Assembly (NCBI GenBank): GCA_028751875.1
Contig: CM054143.1
Location: 68,034,194-68,098,193 of the forward strand
Direction: 5' to 3'
Length of the DNA: 64,000 bases
From: Rapana venosa
Lineage: Eukaryota; Mollusca; Gastropoda; Neogastropoda; Muricidae
The position numbers and the translations under genes are program-made. Shown in pieces: positions 11,594-22,690 of the stretch. The notes under the pieces are model-generated. The model worked only from the letters and a program-made list of their open reading frames with translations, did not search any database and was not told where the DNA came from. Position 1 is the stretch's first letter; each line of letters begins with the position of its first letter.

Positions 11594-13121
11594 TGCGAGT
11601 GATAAAAAATAATACAATACAGAAATTTACTTTGTGCACAATAAAAGCATTACAAAAAGTTTCCAGTTTGTGTGTGCTTCTTTCAAACTGCATGCTTGGA
11701 TAAACAACACAACTCGATGAAAAACCAGTGAAGAAAATGCATGCACTGTTTAAAATGTGAAAGCAACTGAGAGTCTGACAAAACAAGTTTTATTCATTTC
11801 TTTAGCACTTGCATCCTCTGATTCAGAAAAAAAAAGTTGTGATCTGCATGAACTTCAATGGATGCCTTCATGTGTGTTCTCTAATTGTTATATATGTAAT
11901 TATTTCCATTAAAAATGCTACCTTACATGCACATACAAACAAACAACAAACGGTAAACAGATCAGTCAAAATTTCTAATAGTTCTAAAAGAAATTGAGGC
12001 AGTTCTCATTCCTGCATTTGTTTTCACGATGTTTCACCAACCATTTTGACATGATACAACAAAGTACAGATACTAATAAGAAAAAAAAGAACTCTACTAC
12101 AAGCTATTTTTTAACATAATTATGGCCCAAAGTAATTGTTATAACGGAGGAATTTCATGCGAGTTCATGAATTATGAGAGCACCCCTCGATGACCTAGTT
12201 CTGTGTTCCATGTGGTCCCAGTCCAGTTAAACTTGAGAGCAATGATAAAAGTTTTAAATTCTAAAATCATTGAGATTCAATAGTAACTACGTACAAAACA
12301 AAAACACAGCATCTACTTCTTCAAATGTCAGAGTAAATGTGCTCTACACATAAAAAATCTCTGCTGACAATCCCAAGTCCAAAGCATTGGTCGTTTGACT
12401 CACTGAGGTCACCTTTTAGTTAGTAAAAAGAGGGGGAGGGGGGGGGGATACTGTATGCAAATGAGAAATGGAAATCAAGGGAACTAAGCAATAAACTCAA
12501 CCGAGGTATTTGTTCTGAGAAAACGAGCTTTCTTATATGTTTTTGGAATTTTTGTACGATTAATACTGAAATTTCCACAACTTCTGCAAACTGTAGGTAG
12601 TTTTAAAACATAATTTTTTTAATTAGTTTTATTACTACATCTTTGAAAAACTTCACCAAACATCCCATCCTATCATCAGTTAGCGGGAAGTTTCTTCTTT
12701 CCAATGGTGTGCGCTATGAATAAGTTTGTGGTGTTGATAGGTCCCCGAACATGATAGAAGACGAAGCACGAAAATTCAGCATGTCGTGCTTTCAGCAAGT
12801 AGTCATCATTCTTCCAAAATGATATGACAGATGTTGAGTTGATGCTTTAAACTTGTTATTGGTATATTGTGTTTAAGTTTTCTTTGATATTTGTATGAAG
12901 AAATTGGGATGCACAGTGGGTCAAATTTGCCTGTGCTTTCAGCTATGCTTTTCCAGCTAGTGGTGGCCGTGGTCCTACCTAATGTCAGTCACACACTTTT
13001 GGGCCAGAACTAAATTAACATGGAAAAAAATCATGAACACATTATCATGTTTTCTGCTGCTATTTTGTTATGGTGTCCACACAAACGATGTAAAATGCAA
13101 TCAAATTTCCCAAGACTGACA
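11594..13121. other. Unique AT-rich sequence, nothing recognised
   Basis: No coding motif, repeat family or RNA gene is visible. There is a short purine run (agagggggaggggggggg) near 12429-12447. Confidence 0.5.
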
Positions 13122-13185
13122 AAAAACACGGATTCAATGACACTGTACAAAAGTGAAGAAAAACACGGATTCAATGACACTGTAC
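13122..13185. repeat. 27 bp direct duplication, 37 bp period
   Basis: Bases 13122-13148 are repeated exactly at 13159-13185 (both begin aaaaacacggattcaatgac). It lies just downstream, in minus-strand sense, of the candidate exon at 13224-13411. Confidence 0.95.
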
Positions 13186-13223
13186 GATCCATCTCCACAG
13201 GGACAGCCCTTCTTTCCACTTAC

Positions 13224-13411
13224 TGGTGCACAGTGATCCTGGTCCTCCTCCATCCATGAAGCAGCAGCAGCAGGGGGAGGGAACTGTTCTGGAGATGGGC
13301 AGCACACGCTGAGGGCCCAGGCTGAGGTGAAGGTCAGGGTCTGGTGGCTTCTTCTTCCTTGACACTGGCAAGGCTGGGGAGACATGGTGGTGGATCCCTG
13401 ATGTCACTGAC
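13224..13411 (-). CDS. Candidate internal exon, unknown gene
   Basis: On the minus strand a pyrimidine-rich tract ending tgttttctgtgaacag gives a good 3' splice site, and cca|gtaagtgg a strong 5' splice site 188 bp later. Two frames stay open across it. One reads VTSGIHHHVSPALPVSRKKK then PPDPDLHLSLGPQRVLPISR. The other reads MSPQPCQCQGRRSHQ then TLTFTSAWALSVCC. GC content is clearly above the surroundings. I recognise no domain, so frame and gene are unknown. Support rests on splice signals, composition and openness only. Confidence 0.35.
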
Positions 13412-14690
13412 CTGTTCACAGAAAACAACACACAGTCACCACTGACAGCAGCAGGACACACATCACCACCAGGAATGACAATGAGGCGGGACAGGGCAGG
13501 AAAGCCTAGGGGGTCAGAGCGCTGCACTCAGGATCTGACGGCCCAGGATCAAGCCACCACAGAGGTGCCCGTTTTACTTTTTCTGTTTTAGGGATTTTAC
13601 CCTGGAGTGGAGTTCACATCAGTACTGACTCCACTCCCCTGAAAGTCCTTTGGACGAGACTATAAAACAAAGCCCCATGTGCAAACGCACGCAGAACATC
13701 TTGTGAACACATTATAAACACAGGGGTGATTTTAAAAAGTAATCCCAATACTGGTTTTCTTCTTTTTTTTTACCATAGCCAGTGTTTGCCAAATAATAAT
13801 GCTTCATAGCAAAGAAAGATGTCTTAGTAGTTAGGCCAAAACAGCATAACTGAAGTGAATACCCGAAGCATGCAAAGCTACATGATGCAATAGACAGAGC
13901 CAAGTAGGAAGTAACCAACCTCTCAGACTCAACATTTATTTGATAATTAGATATATATATACATACTACAGTGGCTGTCAAGTCTAAGGAAGAGGTGTGA
14001 CCCCTTCCCCTCCTAAAAAGCAGGGGTCAGGGGGCTGTGCCCTCTGAAGCTGAAGCATTTTCTTCAAATCTAGACAAACTGTCTCTGGAAATGAAAACAA
14101 CACCTCAAATCCTTTTTACTGCCTGAAAACAGCCACAGTCAAGGAAAACAGTGCAGGCAGCATTGTTGTGTGATCTGGAGAAGAAACTTTACAGTCTTTC
14201 AAAATGTGTGGGATTGTCAGCATGTGCCTGAAGAATTTTCCCCCACTAACCCTTTGCCTGCCAAAGATTTTGGCTTATAAATAAATATAGGAAAATCATA
14301 TTTGCCAGGGAATTTTCACAACAAATGGGCGACTGCTGAAAAAAAAATTGTGAATTAAATTCTGAACTAATGTACCCATAAAAAGTATATTCTCTTAATA
14401 AGGAAAATAAACATTGTAGATTAAAATACTGTAATAGTATCATTAGTATGCTTTAAGAAAGTTACGACCTATAATATAAAGAATGTACTTTTGCAAAGTC
14501 AGGACACATGACCAACATTCCGGAAAAGAGCTCGTGGCAGTGTGAGAGACATGGTTTATCTGTCATTCCAGAACAGCAAATGCTGCAGGCTAAAGGTTAT
14601 TATATAATACAGTATAGCCAGTACAGGGTTCATTCAAACCTCTCCGTATAAATTATAAAATTCAAAGACTTTTTCAGATGTTTAAGTGAA
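13412..14690. other. Unassigned sequence
   Basis: No gene recognised. If the exon at 13224-13411 is real, this would be intron on the minus strand. Interspersed AT-rich and moderately GC-rich stretches show no clear repeat family. Confidence 0.4.
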
Positions 14691-14715
14691 ACAATCTCTC
14701 CTCTCACAGCGCGCA

Positions 14716-14876
14716 GGCACACACACACACACACACACCACACAGAGCAAGCACGTCCACACACACATGCATGCACATATACACACATTCACTGGCTCAC
14801 TCTCTCGCTTACACAAGTTACAGTACACACACAGTGACACACACACACACAACAGTGACACATACACACACACAAC
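14716..14876. repeat. (AC)n-rich microsatellite tract
   Basis: Imperfect (CA)n with interruptions, about 160 bp. Confidence 0.93.
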
Positions 14877-14878
14877 AG

Positions 14879-14910
14879 AAAATGCATTGCTTATTCAATA
14901 TATCATCTGT
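14879..14910 (+). repeat. Retroposon 3'-end relic
   Basis: The stretch aatgcattgcttattcaata followed by tatcatctg matches 42894-42923, where the same sequence leads into a (TTTGAC)n tail. Here the tail is lost. It is probably the 3' terminus of an unclassified retroposon sitting next to an (AC)n tract in both places. Confidence 0.5.
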
Positions 14911-15805
14911 GAGAGAGATAACTCAGATAAGATATTACATGAATTATAATTTATATATAATACACGTAAGGTCTATGAATTGCCAAATTGTGTTTTGGGT
15001 GGCAATCAATGATTGATAGAGCACAACATGGGTAGGCTACAAATACATTATACAATTAATATGATATTTACTGCCTGAATCACACCTCCATGAATTTCTT
15101 ACCTACTTAAACACTTACATAACATCTGACTCTGAGTTACTCACTTACTGTCAAAATGTTATGGTCATGCTGTAGTGTAGATCTTTATAGTTTTTATAGT
15201 GAGAAACTGAGATTAGTTCACTAAGTTCGGGTTTAGACTTAACGTCTTCAGTTTTTCATTTAAAAAAGCAACAACAACAGCCACATTCATACACACATCT
15301 GAACAAAGTTGGATACCCCATCTACTCAGTAAAGGAGCCATGTCTTATTTTCGTTACAACTGCTTTACTGGTCATATTCTAGCAAATCCACACTCACCAA
15401 ACAAATACTACCACTTACTCAAATCGATGCACATGTACTTTCTGAGGTAAGCAGTAAAAATGTCTGCAAAGATGAACGAAGTGCGCAAAAACAATACTGT
15501 GACAATATAGTATTTTCCGCTATTTGTTATCGAGAAGTGTAAACAGGGTTGCGATTGGCGGAAATAAAGGCATCGGAAGTCAACAACCATTTTGGTTTTG
15601 TTTTCTTTTGACTTTCGATTTCCAGCCCGCATATTTCAAGAGTCTGTGAGTTTAGTTTCTAGCTTTTTATGATGTAATTTACCGGCAGTTTTAGTTGTGA
15701 TATGATCTTATTCGTAGGTTGTGAAACCTGTCATTACTTCTTACCAATTATTTCTAGATTTGGAGAAAGAGAAGAGTGTGTGTGAGGATGGTGACAATGA
15801 CAATG
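14911..15805. other. Unassigned; possible promoter-like segment near 15.55 kb
   Basis: No gene recognised. Around 15540-15660 there is an inverted CCAAT box (gcgattggcgg at 15551-15561) and aaccattttgg at 15586-15595. On the minus strand the latter reads ccaaaatggtt, containing an ATG. Together these suggest, weakly, a transcription start region, possibly for the minus-strand exon at 13.2-13.4 kb. No expression evidence is available. Confidence 0.25.
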
Positions 15806-15878
15806 ACAAATTCTTTTATTTCGAGGATAATGAATAAGCATCATGTGCTTTTTTACATCCAGTTCCCTTCCGTAGGGA
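15806..15878 (+). repeat. R1 dispersed repeat, fragment
   Basis: Contains ttcttttatttcgaggataa, then tgaataagca and tgtgcttttttacatccag. The same sequence recurs at 34.05, 44.60, 45.10, 60.97 and 61.49 kb, always on the plus strand. Confidence 0.8.
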
Positions 15879-17880
15879 TCTATCTATCTATCTATCTGTC
15901 CCGTAGTCTGACGACCGTGGGGGCACCCTCAAAGACTCAGCAACCAGTTCCCTCCATTCCTCTCTCTGTTCTGCCTTTCTCAGGGTTTTGTTGAGTTCTA
16001 GGCCTGTCCATTCACTGATGTTATCCTCCCAGCTCTTCCTTGGTCTGCCTCTTCTTCTTCCTCCTTGGACAGTGCCTTGCAAAACTGTCTTTGTAATTCC
16101 TTGGGATCTTGTGACATGCCCATACCACTTAAGTTTACGCTTTTTCACGATCGTTAGAAGGTTCTCATAGGGTCCAATGGTTTGCTGGATTCTGTTATGC
16201 ACGCTTTCGTTGCTTATGTGGTCTTTGTAGGAGATGCCAAGGAGTCTCCGAAAGCATCCCATCTCCACTGCCTGTACTCTTCTCTCCAAATCTGCAGTCA
16301 GGGTCCATGATTCACAGGCATACAGAAATATGGATATGACAAGGGAGCGTATTAGTCTGATCTTGGAGATAAGTGAGATATTTTTATCTCTCCAGATGGT
16401 GTTTAGTTTTGACAAAGCTGTTATTGTCTGTGCAGTCCTGCATACTACTTCTGGCTTGGATCCCTGGTTGGATACAATGGCTCCCAGGTACTGAAAGCTT
16501 TGAACTGTTTCCAGCTTCTGGTCATTAACCCTGATATCAGTGCTAATGCCGTTGGTGTTATTAGTCATCAGTTTGGTCTTCTCTGCACTGATTTCCATGC
16601 CGTATGTTTTGGAGGCCTTATCCAAGTGTTCTGTTAGGCTGGCAAGCTCTTTTTCTGATCCTGCTATTCCATCAATGTCATCTGCGAAGCGGAGGTTTGT
16701 GATCGTTCTGCCACCAATGCTGACTGATCCTTCATGATGTTCCAGTGCATCAGCCATGATTCTCTCAAGGAAGATGTTGAAAAGAGTGGGTGAGAGTAGA
16801 CAGCCCTGCCTTACTCCAACTGTTGTTCGAAACCAATCTCCAATGTTGTTGTTGTAGTACACTGCACTGGTGGCCTCGCTGTACAGCTGTTTGATGACTG
16901 ATCAGGTTTGCATTGATGCTGTACAAATTCATGGTTGCCCACAAAGCTGCATGCCACACCCTGTCAAATGCCTTCTTAAAATCGATAAATACATGGTAAA
17001 GGTCTTGTTGATGTTGAAGGTACCGCTCACATAGTATTCTGAGGTTGAATATCTGTTCTGTTGTGCTGCGCCCTGCTCTGAAACCTGCTTGTTCCTCAGC
17101 AATGATGGTCTCTGCTTGTGGCTTCAGTCTATTCAATATTATCTGCAGCATGACCTTGCTTGGGTGACATATGAGGCTGATTGTGCGGTAATTCTGGCAT
17201 TGTTGTAGATTTCCTTTCTTGGGGAGGGTGATGATGAGTGACTGCGTCCATGGTGTTGGCCATTTTCCTGTCTGCCAGATCTTGTTGCAGATTCTTAGTA
17301 GGGCGCTGATCATGGCTTCCCCTCCAGCTTGGACCAACTCAGCTGGGATGTTGTCCAGCCCCTGCTGACTTCCCCTTTTTCAGTGATCTGACTGCTGTTT
17401 CCACTTCTTCTCGGAGGATAGGGTGACTGTCTGTGTCTTTGCTGTCGGGTACATTAAGGACTTCTGGATCTCCTGCGGTTCTATAGTTATACAGGTCGGA
17501 GCAGTATTCTGGCCATCTGTTCAGAATATCCTGGTCGTCAGTGAGACACTTCCCATTTTTGTCTTGGATTGTTAAACCTTTTCTCTGTTTCGTGCTAGTC
17601 AGGTCTTTCACCAGCTGATATGCTTTCTTGCTATTGTTTTTCTTGATGTTCTCTTCAATGTCTTGGCACTGTTCACCGATCCATTTCTCTTTTGCCTCCG
17701 TCATGGACTTCCTGATTCTTTTGTTGACTGCTATATTGTTTGTCTTTTTTTGTTTTTTTTTTTCTTTTTTTCTTCAACCTCTACCTTTGTCGCTAGTTGT
17801 AGGATGTTAGGTGTGACCCTGGTTTTTTGAGGTCGGCGTTTGCCAAGAACCCCGTTTGCTGTTATCAGTGTATTAAACTA
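15879..17880 (-). mobile_element. LINE-A, most complete copy (reverse transcriptase)
   Basis: The minus strand carries the RT ORF in three frames broken by indels. Upstream linker: NGVLGKRRPQKTRVTPNIL, MTEAKEKWIGEQCQDIEE, LRSLKKGKSAG-type block. RT core: EEQAGFRAGRSTTEQIFNLR, motif A VFIDFKKAFDRVWHAALW (catalytic Asp), motif B GVRQGCLLSPTLFNIFLERI, motif C RFADDIDGIAG (FADD). Thumb and C-terminus: SYKDHISNESVHNRIQQTIG, RRRGRPRKSWEDNISEWTG, ending YGTDR. A (GATA)n tail follows at 15879-15897. The endonuclease domain is absent, because homology ends near 17880 where sequence quality collapses. Known role: target-primed reverse transcription. At least two frameshifts make this copy inactive unless they are sequencing errors. 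Confidence 0.93.
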
Positions 17881-18809
17881 TACCCGTGGGGATACATCTT
17901 AAATAACCCCAAAACTTATATTTCCACACAGTAGAAACAAAGGAAAAAACCCTTTTCCCCCCCCCCCCCCAAAAACAATAAAAAAAAAAAAAACAAATAA
18001 AAGAAAACCCAAAGACACCCCCCCCCCACCCCCCAACCAAAACAAACAAAAAAAAAAAAATAAAAAAAAAAACCCAGCAAAAAGAAAAAAAAAAAAAAAC
18101 AACAACAAGAAGAATGCATCAAAACAAGAAAAATAACACCAACCAAATTTAATAATCAAAAAATAAAATCAAAACTTTGTAAAGGGGCCAATTTGTTACT
18201 ATAAAAAATAAATTTTGAAATGGGGAAAATTCATTAAAACTTAAGTACCCCCCAAAAGCCCAATAAAGTTTTAAAAATATAAAGTATGAATCATTTATAA
18301 TAATAAAAAATGTTGGAATTTATCATGATACATAAAACTATAAGCAAAATAAAAAAGGTGAGAGAGCAGGACAGAAAAAGAAGAGAAGAGAGAGAGAGAG
18401 AAGAGGTGGTTTGTGGGTGTTGTGGTTTTTGTGTGTGGTGTGTGTTGTGTGTTTTGTTTCAGAGATAATATCAAATATAAATCTCAAACAGAAACACCAT
18501 CACCATCAGGGGGGGTAGGGAGGGGGCTGGGGAAGGGGGGGGGGAGATATCCAGGGGAACATGACCAGATCTGGGGTGATTTTTTCGAAAAAAAAAACAA
18601 TAATTACCATTTTAAAATTGGTTTTACTGTTGTTTTACCTTTCCCCCCTGGGAACTCAGAATAGGGGGAAAAGTTGCTGATGTGTAAAATATAAAAAAAA
18701 AATTAAAGTTGAATCAGTTGTTTTTTTCATTAAAATTTTACTGTTTTACCTCAACTTGTGGTGGGGGGAGGGTCCCAAAGAATTGGGGGGTGTTTTTTTT
18801 TAAATAAAG

Positions 18810-18812
18810 ACA

Positions 18813-18853
<41 letters not shown>

Positions 18854-18880
18854 GTGTGTGGTGGTGTGTGTTGTATGTAT
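18810..18880. repeat. (GT)n microsatellite
   Basis: tgtgtg tract of about 70 bp with a few interruptions. Confidence 0.9.
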
Positions 18881-19124
18881 TATTGTATGTATGGTGTTTT
18901 ACATTTAAATTTTGAAAATATCTATTAATTGTAATGGCTGCATTAAAACGGGATGAATGAAACCCTTTTGTTTTGTTTTTTGCAAGATAAGGGCTGTATA
19001 AATGCCATTATTTTTTTTAATGTAATATCATATTTATAATTATATATATTATTAATATATATATGGTTTGGTTGTTATTCAAGTGCAATCTAAGAAGTGG
19101 TGTGTGTCAAGAAAATTTTTTTTT

Positions 19125-20045
19125 TCCAGGTGGACTTTAAAAAAGCAACACAACAAGACCTTACCCGTATTTACGATTTTAAAAGGCATTTGACAGGGGG
19201 TGATGCGCTTTGGGGGAAACCAAAATTTGTACGCATAAATGAAAAACCTTTCCCAAGTCCAAACGCTGTACAGTTTACCGGGGCCACCATCATTTTACTA
19301 CAACAAAAAATTGGAGATTTTTTTTGAACAACAGTTGGGAAGGCGGGGGCTGCCTATCTCACCCCTTTTTCAACATCTTCCTTTAGGAATCAGGGTGGCA
19401 GGGAACTCAGAAGGATCAGTAAAACATTGTGGCAAACGACCCAAAAACCCCCGCTTGAGATGACATTGAGGGATAGCAGATCAAAAAAAGAGTTCCCAGC
19501 CTAACAGAACACTTGATAAGGCCTCCAAAACTTTCGGCATGGAAACTGCAGAGAAACCAAACTGATACTAATAACACCAACGCTTAGCACTGATATCGGG
19601 GTTAATGACCAAAAGCGGAAACAGTTCAAATTTCAACCTGGGAATTGTAATCCGACCAGGGCCAAAAACCAGGAAGAAAGAATCAACTCAAGACAATAAC
19701 CCCTTGTCAAAAATAAACACCATCTGGAGAATAAGAATAACTCAATTTTATCTCCAAAAAACAATGCCCCCTTGCATCCCCAATTTCGACCTTGAACAGG
19801 GACCCTATCGTTTTGGAAAAATAACATGGTTTGGGCTTTTCAGATCCGGATTACAAAGACACATAAGAAGAAAAGGGCAAAAAAGAACCCAGAAACCATT
19901 GGGGACCCTAAAAACCTCAAAAGATCGGAAAAAAGGTAAACTTTAAGTGGTTGGGAAATTCACAAGATAAGGGAATAAAAGACATTTTTGGGCAAGGCAT
20001 GTCCCAAGGGAAAAAAAAAACAACCCAAAGAAACGGGGAATAACT
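19125..20045 (+). mobile_element. LINE-A copy, highly error-ridden
   Basis: Plus-strand fragments in shifting frames follow the LINE-A order: VDFKKA (motif A), NAVQFTGAT, LGRRGLPISPLFQHLPLGI (matching the motif B region VGVRQGCLLSPTLFNIFLERI), DKASKTFGME, PLSKINTIWR, and KPLGTL near the C-terminal part. The orientation is opposite to the copy at 15.9-17.9 kb, so the two form an inverted pair about 1.2 kb apart. The density of substitutions and frameshifts fits poor base calling better than simple age. Confidence 0.75.
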
Positions 20046-20069
20046 CAGTAAACCTAAAACCAAAAAATG

Positions 20070-20520
20070 AAAGGGGGGGAGGGGGGGGGTGGTTGGGGGT
20101 TTTGGGGGTGGGGTTAGGGAAATGTGGTTGCTTGAATGGGTGCTTTTTGGGGTTTTTTTTTAAGCCATTTCAAAAGAAAAATTTCTTTGATTTGAAATTA
20201 ATTTTGAAATTTTACCAAAAAATTTTGCTTGTTGGGGGTTTTTTTTTTGGGGGGGGTTTTGGGGGGGTTTTTTTTGGGGGGTTTGGGGGGGTTTGGGGGG
20301 AAAAATGTTGTTTGTTGGTGGTGTTTGGTGGTTGGGTTTTGGGTGTTTGGTGTTGTTGAATGTTGTACTTTCAGTTATAAAAATTTCTTTTTTTTTTGGG
20401 TAAGGTAGGGTTTTTTCTCTTTCTTTTGGGAGTTTAAATTTTTGCGCGTTTTTTTAGGGACTTTGTTTTTTTCATTAAAATTTGGCGTTTTTTTTATTTT
20501 TTCTCTTACAGACATTTTAT
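20070..20520 (+). repeat. G/T-rich dispersed repeat, related to 44.15-44.48 kb
   Basis: Alternating G and T homopolymers, then ttgttgaatgttgtactttc, ggttttttctctttcttttg and gggagttt. The order matches catgttgtactttacag, ggtttttttctcttattttt and ggagtttcaattttg near 44.27-44.40 kb. Function unknown. Confidence 0.5.
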
Positions 20521-21194
20521 TTTATGTTTTTCTTTTTTTAAACCAACCCCACCCTTTTCCAAGACGGGCAGCATTGGGCATGATATGATTGGCTTTGGGA
20601 AGGCAAATTTTAGGAACAAAAAAAATATTTTTTTAAAATTGGGAAAAGGGAATAAGCCTTCCTTTTTACCCTTTCCCCCTGGATGCTTTTGAATTTTTGA
20701 CCACCCACCAAACAAAGCCTACTTTCCCAAAGGGAGGTAAATAAACAAATACAGAATTTATAGGCGCCAAACTTAAAAAAAAAATTAAAAGGTCATTACC
20801 CCATATTCCGCGCCCGATAATTTAGTTTTTCCATTAAGACACACCAAACCCGGGGGGCCGGGGGGCCCCCGGGGCGGCGGCCACGACGCAGCAACAAAAG
20901 GAAACACTCCGGCAGGGTGAGGGGGGGGGCGGGGCGGGAAAAAATGGATGGAACGGGGAGTTCTTTTTTTGAAAAAAAGTGTTTTGAGGCCCGATTTGCT
21001 CCAAAAAGGGGCGGCCCCCTCTTTCCGATCCGGCCAAAACAGGAAAAGCGGAAGCCCGTTTGGTTGTCTTTTTTTCCCCCTTTTCTGCACGGCGGGCAAA
21101 ATTTCTCCTCCATAAACCTTTTTTTGTGGGGGCATTTGTAACGAGGGTATGTTTTATAGTTTACTCTTGGGGACAGACAACGATTGGAGAGTTT

Positions 21195-21235
21195 GAAAGA
21201 GAGGAGTAATGTGCTCAATTTTTTTTTTTTCTGAG
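21195..21235. repeat. Short match to the CR1-like LINE region at 60.75 kb
   Basis: gaggagtaatgtgctcaa followed by a T run, as in gaggagtaatgtgctcagat at 60757-60776. Probably the edge of the same LINE family on the minus strand. Confidence 0.4.
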
Positions 21236-21789
21236 ATTAGTCGACGCAGAGTTTTGTTACGGGGAAGGGATGGATGATATGCTGGCAGACCACCAAAAAG
21301 AGAAATGCAATAGCCAGACTTTAAGAGTGAAACGTGACTATTTGGCTGTTGCTTCAGGGGAAGGTATTTTCGAACTGCACGATCCTTTATTGATATTAGC
21401 ACATGGCAGGTTTGGGTGATAAATTTTTTTCTAAAGAGTGAGGGTGCCAATGAAATGACCCAACAACAAACATTTAAAAATAAACCCAAAAAACCCCCCA
21501 AATACTTCCACAGTGGATAGAGGGACGATGAATTGAATTCGATTAAAGCTTTTGTGATGGAAAGAGAGTTTGTGTTTGCCCCTCAAGCATGCTTTGGGTT
21601 TTATCTACTTTACCTGAAAATGTTCTGTATATCCATTTTGGATATTTTGAAGGCAGTAGTTATATTTTTCAGGAGAGAACAATTTTCGGGAGTATCAGTG
21701 CAAGAATCAGAGCATCTGCTAAAAAGATGGTTTTTAACTTGTGGAAAGTTTCTCGTGCATTCGAACCAGGACCCAGTTTTTAGTCCACC

Positions 21790-22090
21790 CTAAGGGACGG
21801 GATAGCTCATGGCGGAGCACTCGCTTCCCCCAGCCAAGTTAAGCAGCGCGAGGTGGTTCCCATTTTTGGAGGGGGCCCGTTTGCGCGCCTTGGCTTCAGA
21901 CGTTCCCCCAGTTCACCACTGAAAAAATGGGCACCTGCCCTTTTGGGGGTCAGGGAAGGGTAAAGCGCGAGGGAGAGGAATGGGCGCCCCCCTCAAAATG
22001 CGGGCCCCTAAAAAGGAGGTCTCGACGCCTCGCTCCCCTACGCCCTATGGTTATGGACTTTTTCCCTTTACCTTACCTAAGGACTTGTGG
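21790..22090 (+). mobile_element. SINE-2, low-quality copy
   Basis: Begins agggacgggatagctcatgg, then gagcactcgctt and cccccagccaagttaag. It runs to gttatggactttttccctt and matches the cleaner copy at 8253-8526. Box A-like tagctcatggcgg is recognisable. Many G/C homopolymer insertions. Confidence 0.85.
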
Positions 22091-22335
22091 TGTGTGTGTG
22101 GTGTGTGTGTGTTGGGGGTTTGTGTGGGGGTGTGTGTTTTTGTGTGTGTGGAGGGTTTTTGTGAAAATAAAAGAAAATTGAGGGGTTAGTGTGCGTGCCT
22201 AATTATGTGGAGTATTATGGTTTTTGTGTGTGTGCGCGCTTCTTGTTTGCTGTGAGCATGCGAGGTTTTTGTGAGTGTTTTGAGTGTGTAAGGTGTTGGG
22301 TGTGTGTGTGTGTTTGTGTGGTGTGAGTGGTGAGT
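22080..22335. repeat. (GT)n-rich tract
   Basis: Imperfect GT repeats interspersed with short AT-rich segments. No gene. Confidence 0.8.
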
Positions 22336-22499
22336 GCAATGAAATGACCCAAAGCAACAAACATTTTATAAACAATAAACCCAAAAAACTGAGGGCCTAG
22401 CTTTTTAAGGACTTTTGGGGTAATAAATAACATGTTTCTAAATCTAAAACCCGGTAAAGGATAACAATAGAAAAAAAAAATACCACCCAAAATTAACTA

Positions 22500-22690
22500 A
22501 AAACAGACACATAAAAATTAACAAAAAACGATACTATAACAATAAAACTAACAACAATACTATAAACAAGAACTAAAAACAGAACTATAACAAGAACTAA
22601 CAACAGAACTAAAACAATGAACTAACAGAACTACAACAATTAACTAACAATACTAAAACAAGAACTAAAAAGATACATAACAACCCAAAA
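22500..22690. repeat. Short minisatellite, aacaagaacta-type
   Basis: About ten imperfect copies of a 17-22 bp unit of the form aacaagaactaacaacagaa. No G/C-rich component and no coding capacity. Confidence 0.7.

Noticed and set aside
15879..20045. Large genomic palindrome formed by two opposite LINE-A copies
   Set aside because: Only LINE-A sequence is shared. The flanks of the two copies differ, so two independent insertions explain it, though a fold-back read cannot be fully excluded.
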